From Echria macrotheca (lineage: Eukaryota; Ascomycota; Sordariomycetes; Sordariales; Schizotheciaceae), in the NCBI GenBank assembly GCA_030411725.1, contig MU839838.1:1116001-1180000 (forward strand): a DNA stretch of 64,000 bases, written 5' to 3'. The first letter of the stretch is position 1. Each line of letters starts with the position of its first letter. Of this stretch, positions 1 through 11,939 are shown one piece after another. The notes under the pieces were generated by a model. The model was given only the letters and a program-made list of their open reading frames with translations, was not told where the DNA came from and made no database searches. A program made the position numbers and the translations under genes.

Positions 1-411
1 CACCGCACCGTATTTGCCAACAGGGCTGAGTTCTTACATCTCCTTGGAAATGAACTCAAGACGACCGTTTACTGTGCTCTCGGCGTCTACTCTGTCTTGT
101 TTGAGCAAGACTGGCCCGATAAGCTTGTAGATGGTCTCGTCATCCTTGAGCTTAGAGAATTCCTAGTGAGCAGGTCAGACAAGCCTCCATCGAGTTTATG
201 CCTCGACTGCCCCGACAAACCGACTTTTTGTACACCCAGATTTTCCTGCTTTTGCGCTTCCAGTTTTTGCCTTGACTGGACAACGTCTTGGAGATCTGTA
301 GGAAGAATGAGCAACAAGATCGACCAGCCAGTAGGTGGGTCCAGCCTGACCTTTTTGCAGTTTGGTGAACTCCTCTGAGAGAGCTTGAAGGCGGGCCTGA
401 ACTTGGGCCAT
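1..411 (-). CDS. YKE2: Prefoldin subunit 6 (partial, 3' end outside window)
   Basis: Beta-type subunit of the hexameric cytosolic prefoldin chaperone, which hands nascent actin and tubulin to the chaperonin TRiC. The start ATG is at 411. Exons read 351-411, 225-295 and 38-162, with introns 296-350, 163-224 and one opening at 37 (GTAAGA). Joined, they give the family's N-terminal coiled coil (MAQVQARLQALSEEFTKLQK), then VVQSRQKLEAQKQEN and the beta-hairpin signature ETIYKLIGPVLLKQD. 86 residues are visible of the usual 120-130; the C-terminal coiled coil lies beyond the window. An ATG-TAA reading at the end of exon 3 would stop early, but the family continues there, so the GTAAGA is read as a donor. 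The middle donor (GTCGGT) is weak. The gene is divergent from VPS4 and shares its upstream region. Confidence 0.85.
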
Positions 412-1025
412 TTTGTCGATTGCAGCTACGACCTTCTAAGTATTTGGTCTTCCTGATTGGGGCCCAGTAAGTTGAAAGACGGTCTGGAGTAGTTAAAAAT
501 GACCTTTCGGGATACTTGGGAGCTTGCTTTGTGTTTGGCTATTTAGGCACTTATTTTACGGGCAATCGTCGTTGGTGGTCGTGGTTCGAGTCTTCGCGTG
601 CTCTCTCGGCCGGGAAGGTTTCTCACAGGCTGTTAGTGAAACCTTGGCATCTCAACATTAAACACTAACAGACATTCGACCCCACCACCAGCAGTGCCTG
701 CCAGTGGCGTCAGCCGACATGAACCCCGCGCTAGCGCTTCCTGGGCAACGCTCGTCAACGAAGGCGACGCAAGTGCTGCCCGTCAAAATCATCGACCTGC
801 CAAGTTCGTCTTCGGTTGTCATCCCGCTTCGCCATACCGTAGCCTAGTGCCTGGAGACTTGTCAAACTATTTTGCGACCGCTTCTCTCTAGCCGTATGCC
901 CCATTTCACCGCATTTTTGCCCTCAATCGTCTCGTCCAGTCGCCGTGCATTGCCGCCTTACTGCGGCGGCCTAATCGACCGCGGTAAACACCCATCCCCC
1001 TCTCCCCCACCAGCGCTCGCCCACC
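412..1025. promoter_or_regulatory. Divergent promoter region between prefoldin 6 and VPS4
   Basis: 614 bp separate the two start codons. No convincing ORF lies here; the part next to VPS4 is pyrimidine-rich with C-rich tracts, as is common in leaders of filamentous ascomycetes. The VPS4 ATG sits in a good context (CCACC before ATG). Confidence 0.5.
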
Positions 1026-2462
1026 ATGTCCAACACCGACTTCCTCGGGCGCGCTATCGAGCAGGTGCGCAAGGCCATCGAGGCCGACAACGCTGCCCAA
1101 TATGAAAAGGCATACCAGATGTACTACGCCTCGCTCGAGCTCTTCATGCTGGCGCTCAAATGGGAGAAGAACCCCAAGTCAAAGGAGATGATCCGCGCCA
1201 AAACGGGCGAGTACATGGACCGTGCCGAGAAACTCAAGGCGCACCTGGCCGACGCCGAGGGCAAGCGGAAGAAGCCCGGGATGGTTGGCGCTAACGGTAC
1301 ATCAACCGGCGGCACGGGGAAGGGCAAGGACGGTGCGGATGGCGAAGGCGGCGGCGGGGAAGCGCTCGACGAGGACAGCAAGAAGCTCCGGAGCGCCCTC
1401 GCGGGGGCTATCCTTCAGGAGCGGCCAAATGTCTCGTGGGACGACGTTGCCGGGCTCGAGGGCGCAAAGGAGGCACTGAAGGAGGCAGTCTTGCTGCCCA
1501 TCAAATTCCCACATCTTTTCCAAGGAAAAAGACAGCCGTGGAAGGGTATTCTGCTGTACGGTCCGCCAGGAACGGGTAAGAGTTATCTTGCCAAGGCGGT
1601 AGCGACGGAAGCAAACAGCACCTTCTTCAGCGTCAGCAGTTCCGATCTGGTCAGCAAGTGGATGGGTGAGAGCGAACGGTATGTACCCGACTGTCCATCT
1701 CGTCATGTTACCTGGGCTAAGTCTTCCTCTGTACAGGTTAGTCAAACAGCTATTTGCCATGGCCCGAGAAAACAAGCCCTCCATCATCTTCATCGACGAG
1801 ATCGACGCCCTCTGCGGGCCACGAGGCGAAGGCGAGTCCGAAGCGTCGAGGAGAATAAAGACCGAAATGCTGGTGCAAATGGACGGTGTAGGGAAGGACA
1901 GCAAGGGCGTGCTGATTCTGGGCGCCACCAACATCCCATGGCAGCTCGACGCTGCTATCCGGCGACGGTTCCAGAGGAGAGTACACATCAGTTTGCCAGA
2001 CATTGCGGCCCGAACAACCATGTTCAAGCTGGCAATCGGCGATACCAAGACCGCCCTTACCTCTGGGGACTTCCGCGAGCTCGCTAAGATTACCGAAGGC
2101 TACTCTGGGTCTGATATCAGCATCGTGGTCCAGGACGCGTTGATGCAGCCGGTGCGGAAGATCCAGCAGGCAACGCACTTCAAAAAGGTACGATACTCTC
2201 ATCCCCAATGTGGGTGTATGCTAACTGGGTGTTGTGGTAGGTTATGGACGGCGACGTAGAAAAGGTCACGCCTTGCTCCCCCGGCGACCCCGACGCGATC
2301 GAGATGACCTGGGAGAAGGTTGCGTCGGAAGAGCTGCTTGAGCCGCTGGTGGGGAAGCAAGACTTTATCAAGGCTATCAAATCAAGTCGACCGACCGTGT
2401 CCGAGATCGACCTGAAGAAGAACGAGGAGTGGACGCATGAGTTCGGTAGCGAGGGTGCTTAG
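1026..2462 (+). CDS. VPS4: Vacuolar protein sorting AAA-ATPase VPS4
   Basis: ATPase that disassembles ESCRT-III filaments in multivesicular-body sorting and membrane scission. Exons 1026-1678, 1737-2187 and 2241-2462 (introns 58 and 53 bp) give 441 residues, the normal length. The N-terminal MIT domain covers about residues 1-75. A Gly/Lys-rich linker follows, then one AAA cassette: Walker A GPPGTGKS from residue 179, Walker B IIFIDEID, sensor ATNIPWQLD, and the arginine-finger region AIRRRFQRR. A beta domain and the C-terminal helix end at GSEGA. The first intron splits the Arg codon before LVKQLF, so reading straight through gives a false C-terminus. No oddity. Confidence 0.97.
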
Positions 2463-2998
2463 GTTGTTGTCGGTATTTTAGGGCAGATTGTGTGAATATT
2501 CCTTCCCTGTTGGGTGGGGGACGAGTCTACGAAGTAATGTGCGAGTTATGGTCGATTCCTAGTCAAACACCGCATATGCGAGAGGGAAACGCTACGAGGA
2601 TGACTTGTTGAAGGGCCGGAGCGTGGCGTTCTAGACCGAGGAACAGGAGGAGCATGGGCATATCGAGATCGCGTCTGATGTGTATTCAATTTTTGTATGG
2701 CCGTAAAATGAGATGGAACGAATGAAACCATGGTTCTGGTCCCGGACAAAGAAGTCCTGACGAGAGGAACCGCCGACAGCTCGGAACACTCAAATTGCGA
2801 ACACATAACATCAATCTTTTCTTTCGATCAGGCTATGTGGCATCCATCCTGGGTATGATACATTCCAATAGCCTGGTGACGACAATGTTTTCGATACATA
2901 CAGAACCTGAACTCCGGTGGCCCTGACCCAATACCCCAATGAACTCCAGAGAGCCGAAACGAGAAAGAGATCCGAGAAGGAAACCGAAATGGCAGGAT
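2463..2998. other. Convergent 3' region between VPS4 and NOP58
   Basis: About 540 bp between two converging stop codons; probably the two 3' UTRs. I see no additional gene. Confidence 0.5.
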
Positions 2999-4622
2999 CT
3001 ACTCTGCCGCCACGGACTTCCTCTTCTTTTTCTTCTTGTGCTCTCCATCGGCGGCGCTGACGTCTACCATCTCGACGTCTTCCGCCAAGCTCTTGCGCTT
3101 CTTGTCCTTCTTCTCTTTCTTCTCCTTCTTCTCCACCTTTTCCTCCTTGTCCTTCTTCTTCTCCTTCTTGTCCTTCTTTTCCTTCTTGTCGGACTTGGGG
3201 GCCGCCGGGTGGGCGATCTCCTCGTTGTCAATCTCGAGATCGCCGCCTCCCTCCTCGAGAATCGCCTTGATCGCCTTGTCCATGGCCTCCGAGTTCTTCA
3301 TGGGCTTGGTACCCTTGGCATACCATTCCAAGCGCTGCTCCAGCTGCTCGCGCATGACCTCACCGAATCGCTTAGTAGGGTGTTCGGAAAAGTTGTCGAT
3401 GCGGCTGGCAATAGAGCACTTGTTGGCGAGGTACCGGGAGATGCGGCCCTTGACCTTGGGACCAGCCCGTCCAATGAACGTGCTCTGGTACAGAAGACCG
3501 TATTTCGGCGTCGCGCCCTTGGTCTTGAGAGCGCGGAAGAGGGCTTTCTCGGCTCCGAGGATCTGGAGCGTAGAAGCAGGGTATTTCGCCAGATTTGTGA
3601 GTGAACCGGCGTGAGAAATCAGCCTGGCCGCGACCGGGGTTCCAAGAATGACTTGGAGGTTAGGGGCAACATCGCTCATCTTCTGGTCGAGGAACTCGGC
3701 CAGGATGCGGCGGTAGTCAGCCATCTTGGACACGTTCGCTGCGAGATTCTTCACCATGTTCAAGTCGGTCTCGCTGATGTCCTGACCCATAGAAACCTTG
3801 GCGGCCTGGACGATAGCCTCGGCCTTGTCCTGATCCTGGTTGAGGATATTCGCGAGGTCGTCCACGCTGTCGTCGGTGAGGGTGGTCTTGTTACCAATTG
3901 CGAGGACAAGCTTGGCATAGGTTCCATTGTCGGAGACGATACGAATAAGCTCGGGGAAATGCCAGCCGTACCATTCCCTGACACGCATCGCGCCCTGGTT
4001 AATTCCCTTGTCCAAGGCATCCAATGTTGCGATGCCCTGCATGATGTGGTTGTCGTTCTTGTGGACGCTGAACTTGACCTTGGCACGAGAGTACGCGTGG
4101 CCGAGACCAAGCTGCGCTCTGTTAATGTCGCCCTCTTGTAGTCCCTTCAACAGTTTGTCGACATGGACGCGGATCCCACGTAGGAGGGCAGCCACCACCT
4201 CAGACGTATCCGCAGCTTCGCACTGAACTCCCGGGAACGCAGCGCTGATCTCACCAGCCAGTCTCTTGTCGACAACGCCCAGGACAATCTTGCTCTTCTT
4301 TCCGCTCGTTTGTGGCAGGTTCAGCTCCAGAGTCTGCTTGAGGTAGTCGGGCATAATGCCTTCGGAAATCAGGTTAATCGCTTCTAAACCGTGGGTCGCA
4401 GATCTAGCCAAGTCAGGAAACCTCGATACATCGACAAGCGTTGCACACCTACGTCCATGGATTAAAACTTCGGAGCTGGACCATCTTTCCAAACTTGTCC
4501 AAGCTTTTGAGGGCATCCTTGACCTCGGGCAATTCCAAGCCGACCGTATCGGCTTGGTGAACCACCTCGAAGAGCGAAAAGCCCACGGCGCTCTCGAAGA
4601 GCAGGTAATTGACGTTGGCCAT
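2999..4622 (-). CDS. NOP58: Nucleolar protein NOP58 (box C/D snoRNP core)
   Basis: Scaffold of box C/D snoRNPs that guide rRNA 2'-O-methylation; nucleolar. The true start is the ATG at 4622. Exon 1 is 4453-4622, the intron 4404-4452 (49 bp), exon 2 2999-4403; total 524 residues. The N-terminal domain opens MANVNYLLFESAVGF, then comes the coiled coil, then the Nop domain with ILGTPVAARLISHAGSL and AEKALFRALKTKGATPKYGL. The tail is a typical lysine-rich KKE/KKD stretch, seen as a long CTT/CTC-rich tract at about 3010-3190. Without removing the 49-bp intron one would place the start too far downstream and lose the first 56 residues. It is convergent with VPS4. Confidence 0.97.
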
Positions 4623-6215
4623 GGTCAAAGTGTTATATGTTAAGATAGGAACGGTTGAATCCGCGGAGTGATGGCAGGCCGCGGGAGTCAGGAGTCGACG
4701 TTCATCGACAAAGTGACTTTTGGCAAAGGACGAGCTTCTCTCCGGAATATTTTTCTGCTCGAAATTTTGAAATTTTTGCGGTCAAGCTTGGGCACGGTCC
4801 ACCGTGCGCGGGGTGGAGTCCCAGGTCCCCGCTTGTTCTGAAAGCTGTGGCGCTTGATGTGTGGCTGGAATTGGTGTGGCCGTGCTTTCCTCGTTTCGAT
4901 CTGCCACGCACGCCCACAATTTCATCGCTGCATCTGCGCGGGGCAGAAGCGGGGATACACAACGATGCAACAACGCCCACCTTTCCCTCAGCACGGGGTG
5001 ACTGACATTTTCATGGCGCCTCGGCTTCTGCCTGCCCTGATCCCTATGGACCCTGTCCCGCGTAGACTTACCACTCAGAACATCCCCACGCGGCGTTGCC
5101 GCTGCGATCTGGCGCTACCGATTGGAGATGCCATGATGTGTCCTGAGGTTGACCGAGGAAAGGCATCCGCTGCTGCGCGTTGCAAGTGCGCAATCCCGCG
5201 GTGGCGACGCCAGTGTGACGCGATCCCCCAGCTACACCGCTGGACAAGTCCTTCTCCCCAAAGGCGGTCTGAATCTTGGCCCGCCTGCGTGCCACCGCAC
5301 TAAATCGGTCAGATGCAGTCATGTTCAGCCCTACCCGCTCCTGTCCCTCGGTGCTTCTGCATCTGGTCTGCATCGACCAGGCCGGGTGATGCGCGCAATT
5401 TACTGTCGGACCTTGGATATTTCGGTGACTCCAACATCGCCAGGCAGACTCGCTGATCACATCCGTCTCTTCCGACGACCTTCTTGATTCGTCACCGCGA
5501 ACAAGCCAGCTGCTCGTCCAGTCAAAGTTGAGATGAGAGCTTGCGAACACGGTCGATGTCGGTTCCTCCGATCCGAAGGATGCATCCCAATCGGACGATG
5601 TCGAACGCACCGCGTTGGGTGGCCGGCCGAGGTTTGTCAGACTGGATCGCCCCTGGAATCTCGCGTGTCTGTCCTTCCCCCCGGGTCCTTGGGAACAAAG
5701 GTGGAAGAAACCCCGGATGCCGTCTCTTCGAATCTCCATCGCCGGCCAATCGGTACTTCGCCAGCCACCTTGACAAATCCCCCAATCCCGTACCGTTTCC
5801 CCAGCTCCAACCGGTCAGTCCAAACTGTGCGTCATGATAGGCCAATCGAATCGACTGCCCCCTGAAATGCTGCGCAGCTGCGATGGACGTCCAAAATTCC
5901 TGGTTTAGCACCAAGCCACGCCGCCGATGCCATTAAACTGGCCGTCTTATATCGGGCGTGCCTGGAGCTCGCGATATGAAGCCGTGATTAAGTCCGGCCT
6001 CGCCTCCTCCCGCTATATGCTGGCGCCGTTTCCTCCGACATACACAACCACTTCTACCGCTCCGTCCGCGACCACCTCCTGTCCATATCACTGCATATCG
6101 GCCACTATTTCTCATGATTGTCCCAGGTTCCGCCGCTGACAGGTGATGAGCTCCTTAACCAGTTCAACGGCTCTCGAGCAAGCAGACTGACCCCCTTCCA
6201 GCCACAATCCATCAC
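4623..6215. other. Intergenic region, NOP58 and C2H2 gene promoters
   Basis: 1.6 kb between two divergent starts. Open frames up to 223 codons occur on the minus strand at 5068-5739, but they show no domain or plausible start and I do not call them. The last 250 bp before 6216 are C-rich and probably leader of the C2H2 gene. Confidence 0.4.
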
Positions 6216-9200
6216 ATGGCATCACGGCCAGACGCTTCACCCGCCGATCGTCCCGGTCGTGCCGGGTCTCCGGTGGATTCTCACTCGCCTAGGGTGGTTC
6301 TTATTCCCGAGGGTTTGGACAGTCTACCTTCGTTGCCATACCCATCACTTGTCGTTTCTCGGAAAGGGCCGTTAGTCCCGGCGCCCAACAGAGACTCAAG
6401 CGCCAGTTTCGCGTCAACAAACCGAACCTCGACCGCCGACAGCGTCTTCTCAAATAGCCGTATCTCTACGGTGTCTGTTTCGACGTCCGTTAGGCCCGAT
6501 TCGGTTCGCCAATGGTCTTTGGACTCGGCACCGCCATCTGCCATCAGTCCTTGGGAAGAAAAGCGCAAAGACAGCTTCGACTCCGGATATGCTTTCTTCT
6601 GCACGTTTTGCGGTCTGCCCTTCCCCTCCAAGGCGGAGTGGCGATCCCACGAGGTCGAATCCCATGGCGATGATGCGAAATTCCCTTGCCGCGCCTGCGG
6701 CGCGTCTTATACCCAAATAAGCTCGCTGGTCACGCACCTTTTCGAAGCACACGACACCAAGACACCTTACCTTCAGCATGGCGACTCCGAACCGGCAACA
6801 TCGAGAAGAACATGGGGCTGTGGATTTTGCGCTTCTCCCTTATCCTCCCATGCAGACTACTTGGATCACATCGGTAATCACTTCGACAAGGGCAGGGAGC
6901 GAGATCAATGGCAGCACGGAGCAGTCATCAAGGCTCTTCTCAACCAGCCCAACCTTCGCGAGGAATGGGCCAACCTAGTGAGAGAGCAAGAGGCTTCAAT
7001 GGGGGCGAAGCTACGCCCCCAATGGGATCCTCAGGCCTCCCTGCCGCTCCAGACTATTCTAGAGTCCTGCGGGCCTCTAACCGATTGCCCTAGGAGTCTT
7101 GTCGAGCTGGCTCTCAACACAGCAGAGTGCAAATTGGAGACCATAATTAACGGTCAAGTCATCACCCATGGCGATCATACTCGTATCACCCGACCCCACG
7201 CCGGGACCTCTGGGCTGGCTAGACTGGCCGAACACGTCGTCTTATCTCCGGAGAATATTCACAATGACATCGCGAGCGCTCTCGATCGAGCCAATCCCTT
7301 GCCGTCCACATCGGCTATGTCAACGTCCCCTCCCGACATCGTCCGCCCGATCGCGTCCTCGTCTTCCCCATTTTCTCTGCGCCTTGCCGAAAGAGCCGCT
7401 CGTTCTGGAGAGCCTCGGCCCAAAATTCTAGCGAAGATAGAGGAGACATCGACCTCCCACCCCAACCCCAACCCTGAATCCGTTTCCGGGCCGTCCGACA
7501 CGAGTCATCAGGGGGTCGCCGCTCCTAGACAAACTCCATTGCGCCGCGTAGAAAGTGATTGGAACCTTGGACTCCTAACTCCTGGACACGGCAGTCTCGG
7601 GTCCACCGAGGCAAATGTCATCCGACCCCGGACGGCGTCGCCGTACCGGGCCTTTCGGCTGCCGGCGGAAGGTGATTTGGATGCATCTAGCCGTCGCCTT
7701 GGACAAGTATTACGCCCAGGGACTCCATCAGACCTGTCGCCTGGCGCACATAGCACCTTTGGAGAGTGGCCTACAGTATACCGCGATACAGCAACGTCGT
7801 CGAGAAGAACGCCTTCGGGTTCCAGTTTCCTATCTGCACGCACTGCGGACTACCCACGGTCCAACGACCATAGCGCCAGTGACTACGTGTCCGACGACAG
7901 CGTTTCCGAACCCGATTCATGGCCAGAATTCACGGGTAGACCTGAATGTGTACGGATGTGGGCTCGTGTCTACCAGCAGAAAGTGGAGCGCATTATGGGG
8001 CTGTTGTGGGAGCGTTACAACCACGATTGGGATGCCCTGATAAACAAATGCGTTGGAGAGCAGTCTAATAACTACAGTCACGCGACAGAAAACAGGGGCC
8101 AGGAACAAAACCTTGCGCCGTCGAATTACCCTACCGGTCATTCCCTCCAACCCAATTTTCGCCGCAGGATCAGTGATGATAAGGAGGAGGATGACGAGAT
8201 GGAAGACTACCGGCCCAACTCCTCCCAGTCCAAGAGTTCGACGTCTCCCAAGCAGCGTTATGCGTGTCCGTTCCGGAAGCACGACCCCGATGTGTACAAT
8301 CTTCAAGATCATCACATCTGCGCTCTGCGGTCGTGGGAGTCCGTATCTAGAATGAAGTAAGTTTGCATTATGGAGACGCCAGAATTGTTGCGGCTTGTGT
8401 CTAACCGGTGGACAGGGAGCATCTCTACCGCAGACACTGCAAGGTCTACTGTCCTAGATGCAAGCAAACCTTCCGACGAGCCAGCGAACTAGAGGCCCAC
8501 GAAATGCTTCCCCAAGCTTGCGAGATCAGCCGGAAGAATCCGCCGGCCGACATTACAGGGAAGCAAGAGAAACAGCTGAGATCGAAGAGGTACGCAACAA
8601 GGTACCAGACAGAAAAAGAGAAATGGGAGGAAGTATATCGACTCTTGTTTCCAGGCGAACCAGTGCCTTCGCCATGTAAGGCCGCCCCCCAAGTTACCAG
8701 GGGTTACCTAATGCCGAACTAGATTGCTGATATGAGGCCAGATCCTGAGTTGGCCCCAGATATCCAGCCTGTGGCCCCTGAGTCGCGCAACAACCTCAAC
8801 TTTCAGCTTTTCCTGCTATCGGAGATGCCGCAGATTTTCCGCCAGACAGCTGCGACACATCACGGCCGGTACCTTGACGACAACGAAAGCCTCACAATGG
8901 AGAGCATCAATAATATCCTCAAAGAGTCAATCACCAGGGCTTTTCAGGACTGGGAAGCCACTGGCGGCACCGTCCCACAGACGTATACGCCCAACTCGAT
9001 TCTGCAAAGCTCTTCCATCTCGGCCTCCCCGAGTCTCCCCATGACAACCCAAACTCTTCCCATCACGACCCAAGAAGCCCTTCCTGTAGTCTGCCAGACC
9101 TCAGGGTATGAGGATGTTCAGCAGCAACAGGGGTTCGCTTACTGGCCAGTTCAGATCAATTCCATCCCTCTTGATGTTTCGGGCATGGGCGCTTTCGACA

Positions 9201-9310
9201 CGGATCCTGGGTTTACGGAGCAACAAACATTCCCGCCTTCGGCGCCGTTTGGCATGGGTGGATTCCAACACGACTATAACTCGGGTGGCGGGCATGATGC
9301 TTGGCTTTGA
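6216..9310 (+). CDS. Large C2H2 zinc-finger protein
   Basis: Probable nuclear DNA-binding protein of a fungal-specific family; target unknown. Exons 6216-8356, 8416-8675 and 8742-9310 (introns 59 and 66 bp) give 989 residues. An N-terminal Ser-rich region precedes three closely spaced fingers at about residues 128-225 (CTFCGLPFPSKAEWRSHEVE, CRACGASYTQISSLVTH, CGFCASPLSSHADYLDHIGN). A long disordered Ser/Pro/Thr region follows. The second zinc module spans exons 1 and 2: an incomplete C-P-F-R-K-H unit, then a HICALRSWESVSRMKEHLYR motif and YCPRCKQTFRRASELEAHE. The C-terminus is Gln/Pro-rich and could be activating. For the second intron I use the acceptor at 8741 because the nearer CTAG acceptor runs into a stop. 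Confidence 0.85.
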
Positions 9311-11836
9311 TATGCGCCTGGCATGTGATGGAAGCGAAACATCAATCTGCGCTGATGGTTTCGACTGCCATTGGCCTTACCCGTCTCTTTATTTTCGTGT
9401 CTCAATTTTATATATTTCTGTTTTTCCGTCCTTTACCTGTTGTTGGGGAGAGCGTCTCGGCCAATACCAATAGACAGGAGACGGGTTTCTTTAACTGCTT
9501 GGCCGGTCCAGCAAATGTCAGAGCATTTGCATCACGCATTTCATCCACGGTTTGTTATAGACTGGCTTAAACTGCGATTTAGACAAAATCAGACTGTTAG
9601 CATATAGTCCAATGTAAACCGTATTCAGTAGATCCGTTGTATGGTGGGTTAGGGTGTGTTCTTTTCGTCTGGGTTTCTGAACGCGCCAGTGTATCCTTTT
9701 TCCTCACACGATCTTAGACAAAATCGGTTGAATCTATAACCTATGTCGGGCAGTGTTTTCTGAGCGCTTTGTTTAGCATGTTCCTGTTGGTTCTTTTCTT
9801 TTGTCCCAGCATTGAAACGCCAGAACTTGGATAAAGACTGTTTTAGTGCTGCATAACGACTCAGCCGCTGTGCCGCCGATCTATACTTGTCGAGGCTTAT
9901 GCGAGTTCATATAGAGCGGGCTCTTCTCAGCTTCACGACCTAATAATATCGGAATCCGCGGCGGCCGGACAGATAGAGCACTGACGCATTTCCACCATTT
10001 TAGCCGCACTAGCTTGCTTGTTTGGTATGTTTAGCTTTGTTTTTTTTAAAGTCGCTATTCGGTTAGTTTCCCAACTTCCATATCGCAATGTTCGCTTTTT
10101 TACCTGTTGTACCCCGTTATGCTATCGATTTGGCAAATTCATGAATTTGTCGCGGTGACTTTGAAGATATTTAGAGACACAGATGCAGCCCGTAGGTATG
10201 TTATCTTTATTGTTATCCGTTTTATGTAATTTCTGTTTTCTGTTGGCTTTGTCCTTGCCCATAATCAGTTAACCCGGGAGCCTCCGGCCGGCGAAACTGA
10301 CCTCCCCATCCGGCGCTGCCGGGGATTTGTTCCGGATTCCAAAGATGACATATCGGAGTAGTAGGGCTGTTTCGGCGTGGGGATAGATATCCGCAGGAAT
10401 ATTCATTCAATCATCTTGTTATTTAACCGTAAGGTTGAGTGTCGAGATTTGGTATTTATTGGATGGGGAAGTTAAAATGATGTGTTTTATTTTATCCTTA
10501 ACATCATTTTGACATGGATATTTGTTATCTTGCACTGCACTGAGGTGCACATGGGACACGCGAATTAACATTGTGACTCAGTCTTCTATTTGGACAATGT
10601 TGGGGGCTTCGCTCCCTGGGTTCAAGTTGACCTTGGACTTGATGATGGTGACGAGAAAAGCTTGTTGTGGATCGATGGGTCTGGAAGATACCACAGGTAT
10701 ATATGTTGCACAAACTCTCAGCATGCCGGAGTACCAATCATTCGCAAAGCCGAAGAGTCTTCAATGGGTTATCGGTTTTAATTCGAATCCTCTTTATTGG
10801 TTCAATGTTTGGATTCTCGCCACAGCACAAAACTAGTCCAAGTTCTAAGTTATGAGATATGTTTAGGCCAGGCAGGAGCACCCAGTCAAGGCGGAAGGCA
10901 CGCAAGGACCCACAGGCACTGTATTTAACCAGCCCTCAGGGCCCATCCTCCTCTTCCACAATCAAGCATCCTTACCTGGTCTTTCAGATAACAGCCATAA
11001 CACACAGCTGCGACATAGTCAAGGCGCCCCTGCCTTCATCGTTCCTTCCGAAAAGGAAAGTGGGTAGGTATGTTCCCTATCTTGTGCGAAGAAATCTTCA
11101 ACGTGACCTCCACTTCGTTCATCTTCCTCCAGTGGGTTGAGAGCGGAGGCTGGTCGGAGAACCAGGGCGAAAAGATTTCTCCAATGATAAGTCGCCTTCT
11201 TCCACGGTTGTCATACCAAGTTGCATGCTGGTTGCCTGCTCTCAATCTCAGGGCCGTCAACGTGCAGGCAAAGATTTCGGGCCGTGATGCTTCTCTGACT
11301 TTCTGGATTGCCACGAACGGCCCGAATCCGTCCTATGGAGGTCAAGTTCCGAGGAAAGCTGCATGAGGAATATTCGAATCCGTGTTCCGCTGTTTGGGCC
11401 TCAACTCGAGGACGAACTTGGTTGGATGTTCGCACCGATGCCCCGCTCTTTCGTTTGCCCATATGCCGTGAGGCCTACAGTCTTCGGTCAACATCCATTT
11501 GGCGTGCTGTGATTTGCCAAAAGACCTGTCTCTGCTTTCTGACAATCTTTTCGTTTGTTCGCCTTGGTAGGACATGACTGACCATGCCGCAGGCTCCGGA
11601 GTCTTCAGGCTGCCACTTGATGGTCCAGCTACCTCCTCTTATTCTGCTTCTCTCCGCTTCTTCCTCTCTTAACAATACATCTCATACCCCTTTGATCATC
11701 ATTCATTTTAAAACTTGGCCTTCAGTCAACCGTCGTTGCCTCAGTCCTGCAATCATCAAGCACTCGCAAACCACTAGCAAACACCGAACTCTTGACAATA
11801 TTGGCGGGGCAGTAAATTAGTGGAACGCAATCCAGG
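9311..11836. other. Long intergenic region
   Basis: 2.5 kb, the longest gap in the left half. It probably holds the C2H2 gene's 3' UTR and the helicase promoter; 11600-11800 is pyrimidine-rich, like a leader. Short open frames at 10522-10836 and 11070-11366 have no recognisable domains. No tRNA or repeat seen. Confidence 0.4.
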
Positions 11837-11939
11837 ATGTCAGACAGGTGAGTGTAATATCATTCTCGGCTGGAACTTCGTATGTTGACTTGTACTTGCG
11901 CCAAGGCCTCAGAGGCGCGTTGCGTCTTCAGCAAATTCC

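Noticed and set aside
1302..2048. Minus-strand frame of 248 codons across VPS4
   Set aside because: Antisense shadow of a clear AAA-ATPase with introns.
2939..3604. Plus-strand frame rich in Leu opposite the NOP58 tail
   Set aside because: Produced by the antisense reading of the lysine-rich tail; not a membrane protein.
5068..5739. Minus-strand open frame of 223 codons upstream of the C2H2 gene
   Set aside because: No domain-like sequence, no leader or splice structure, and it lies in GC-rich DNA where long chance frames are common.
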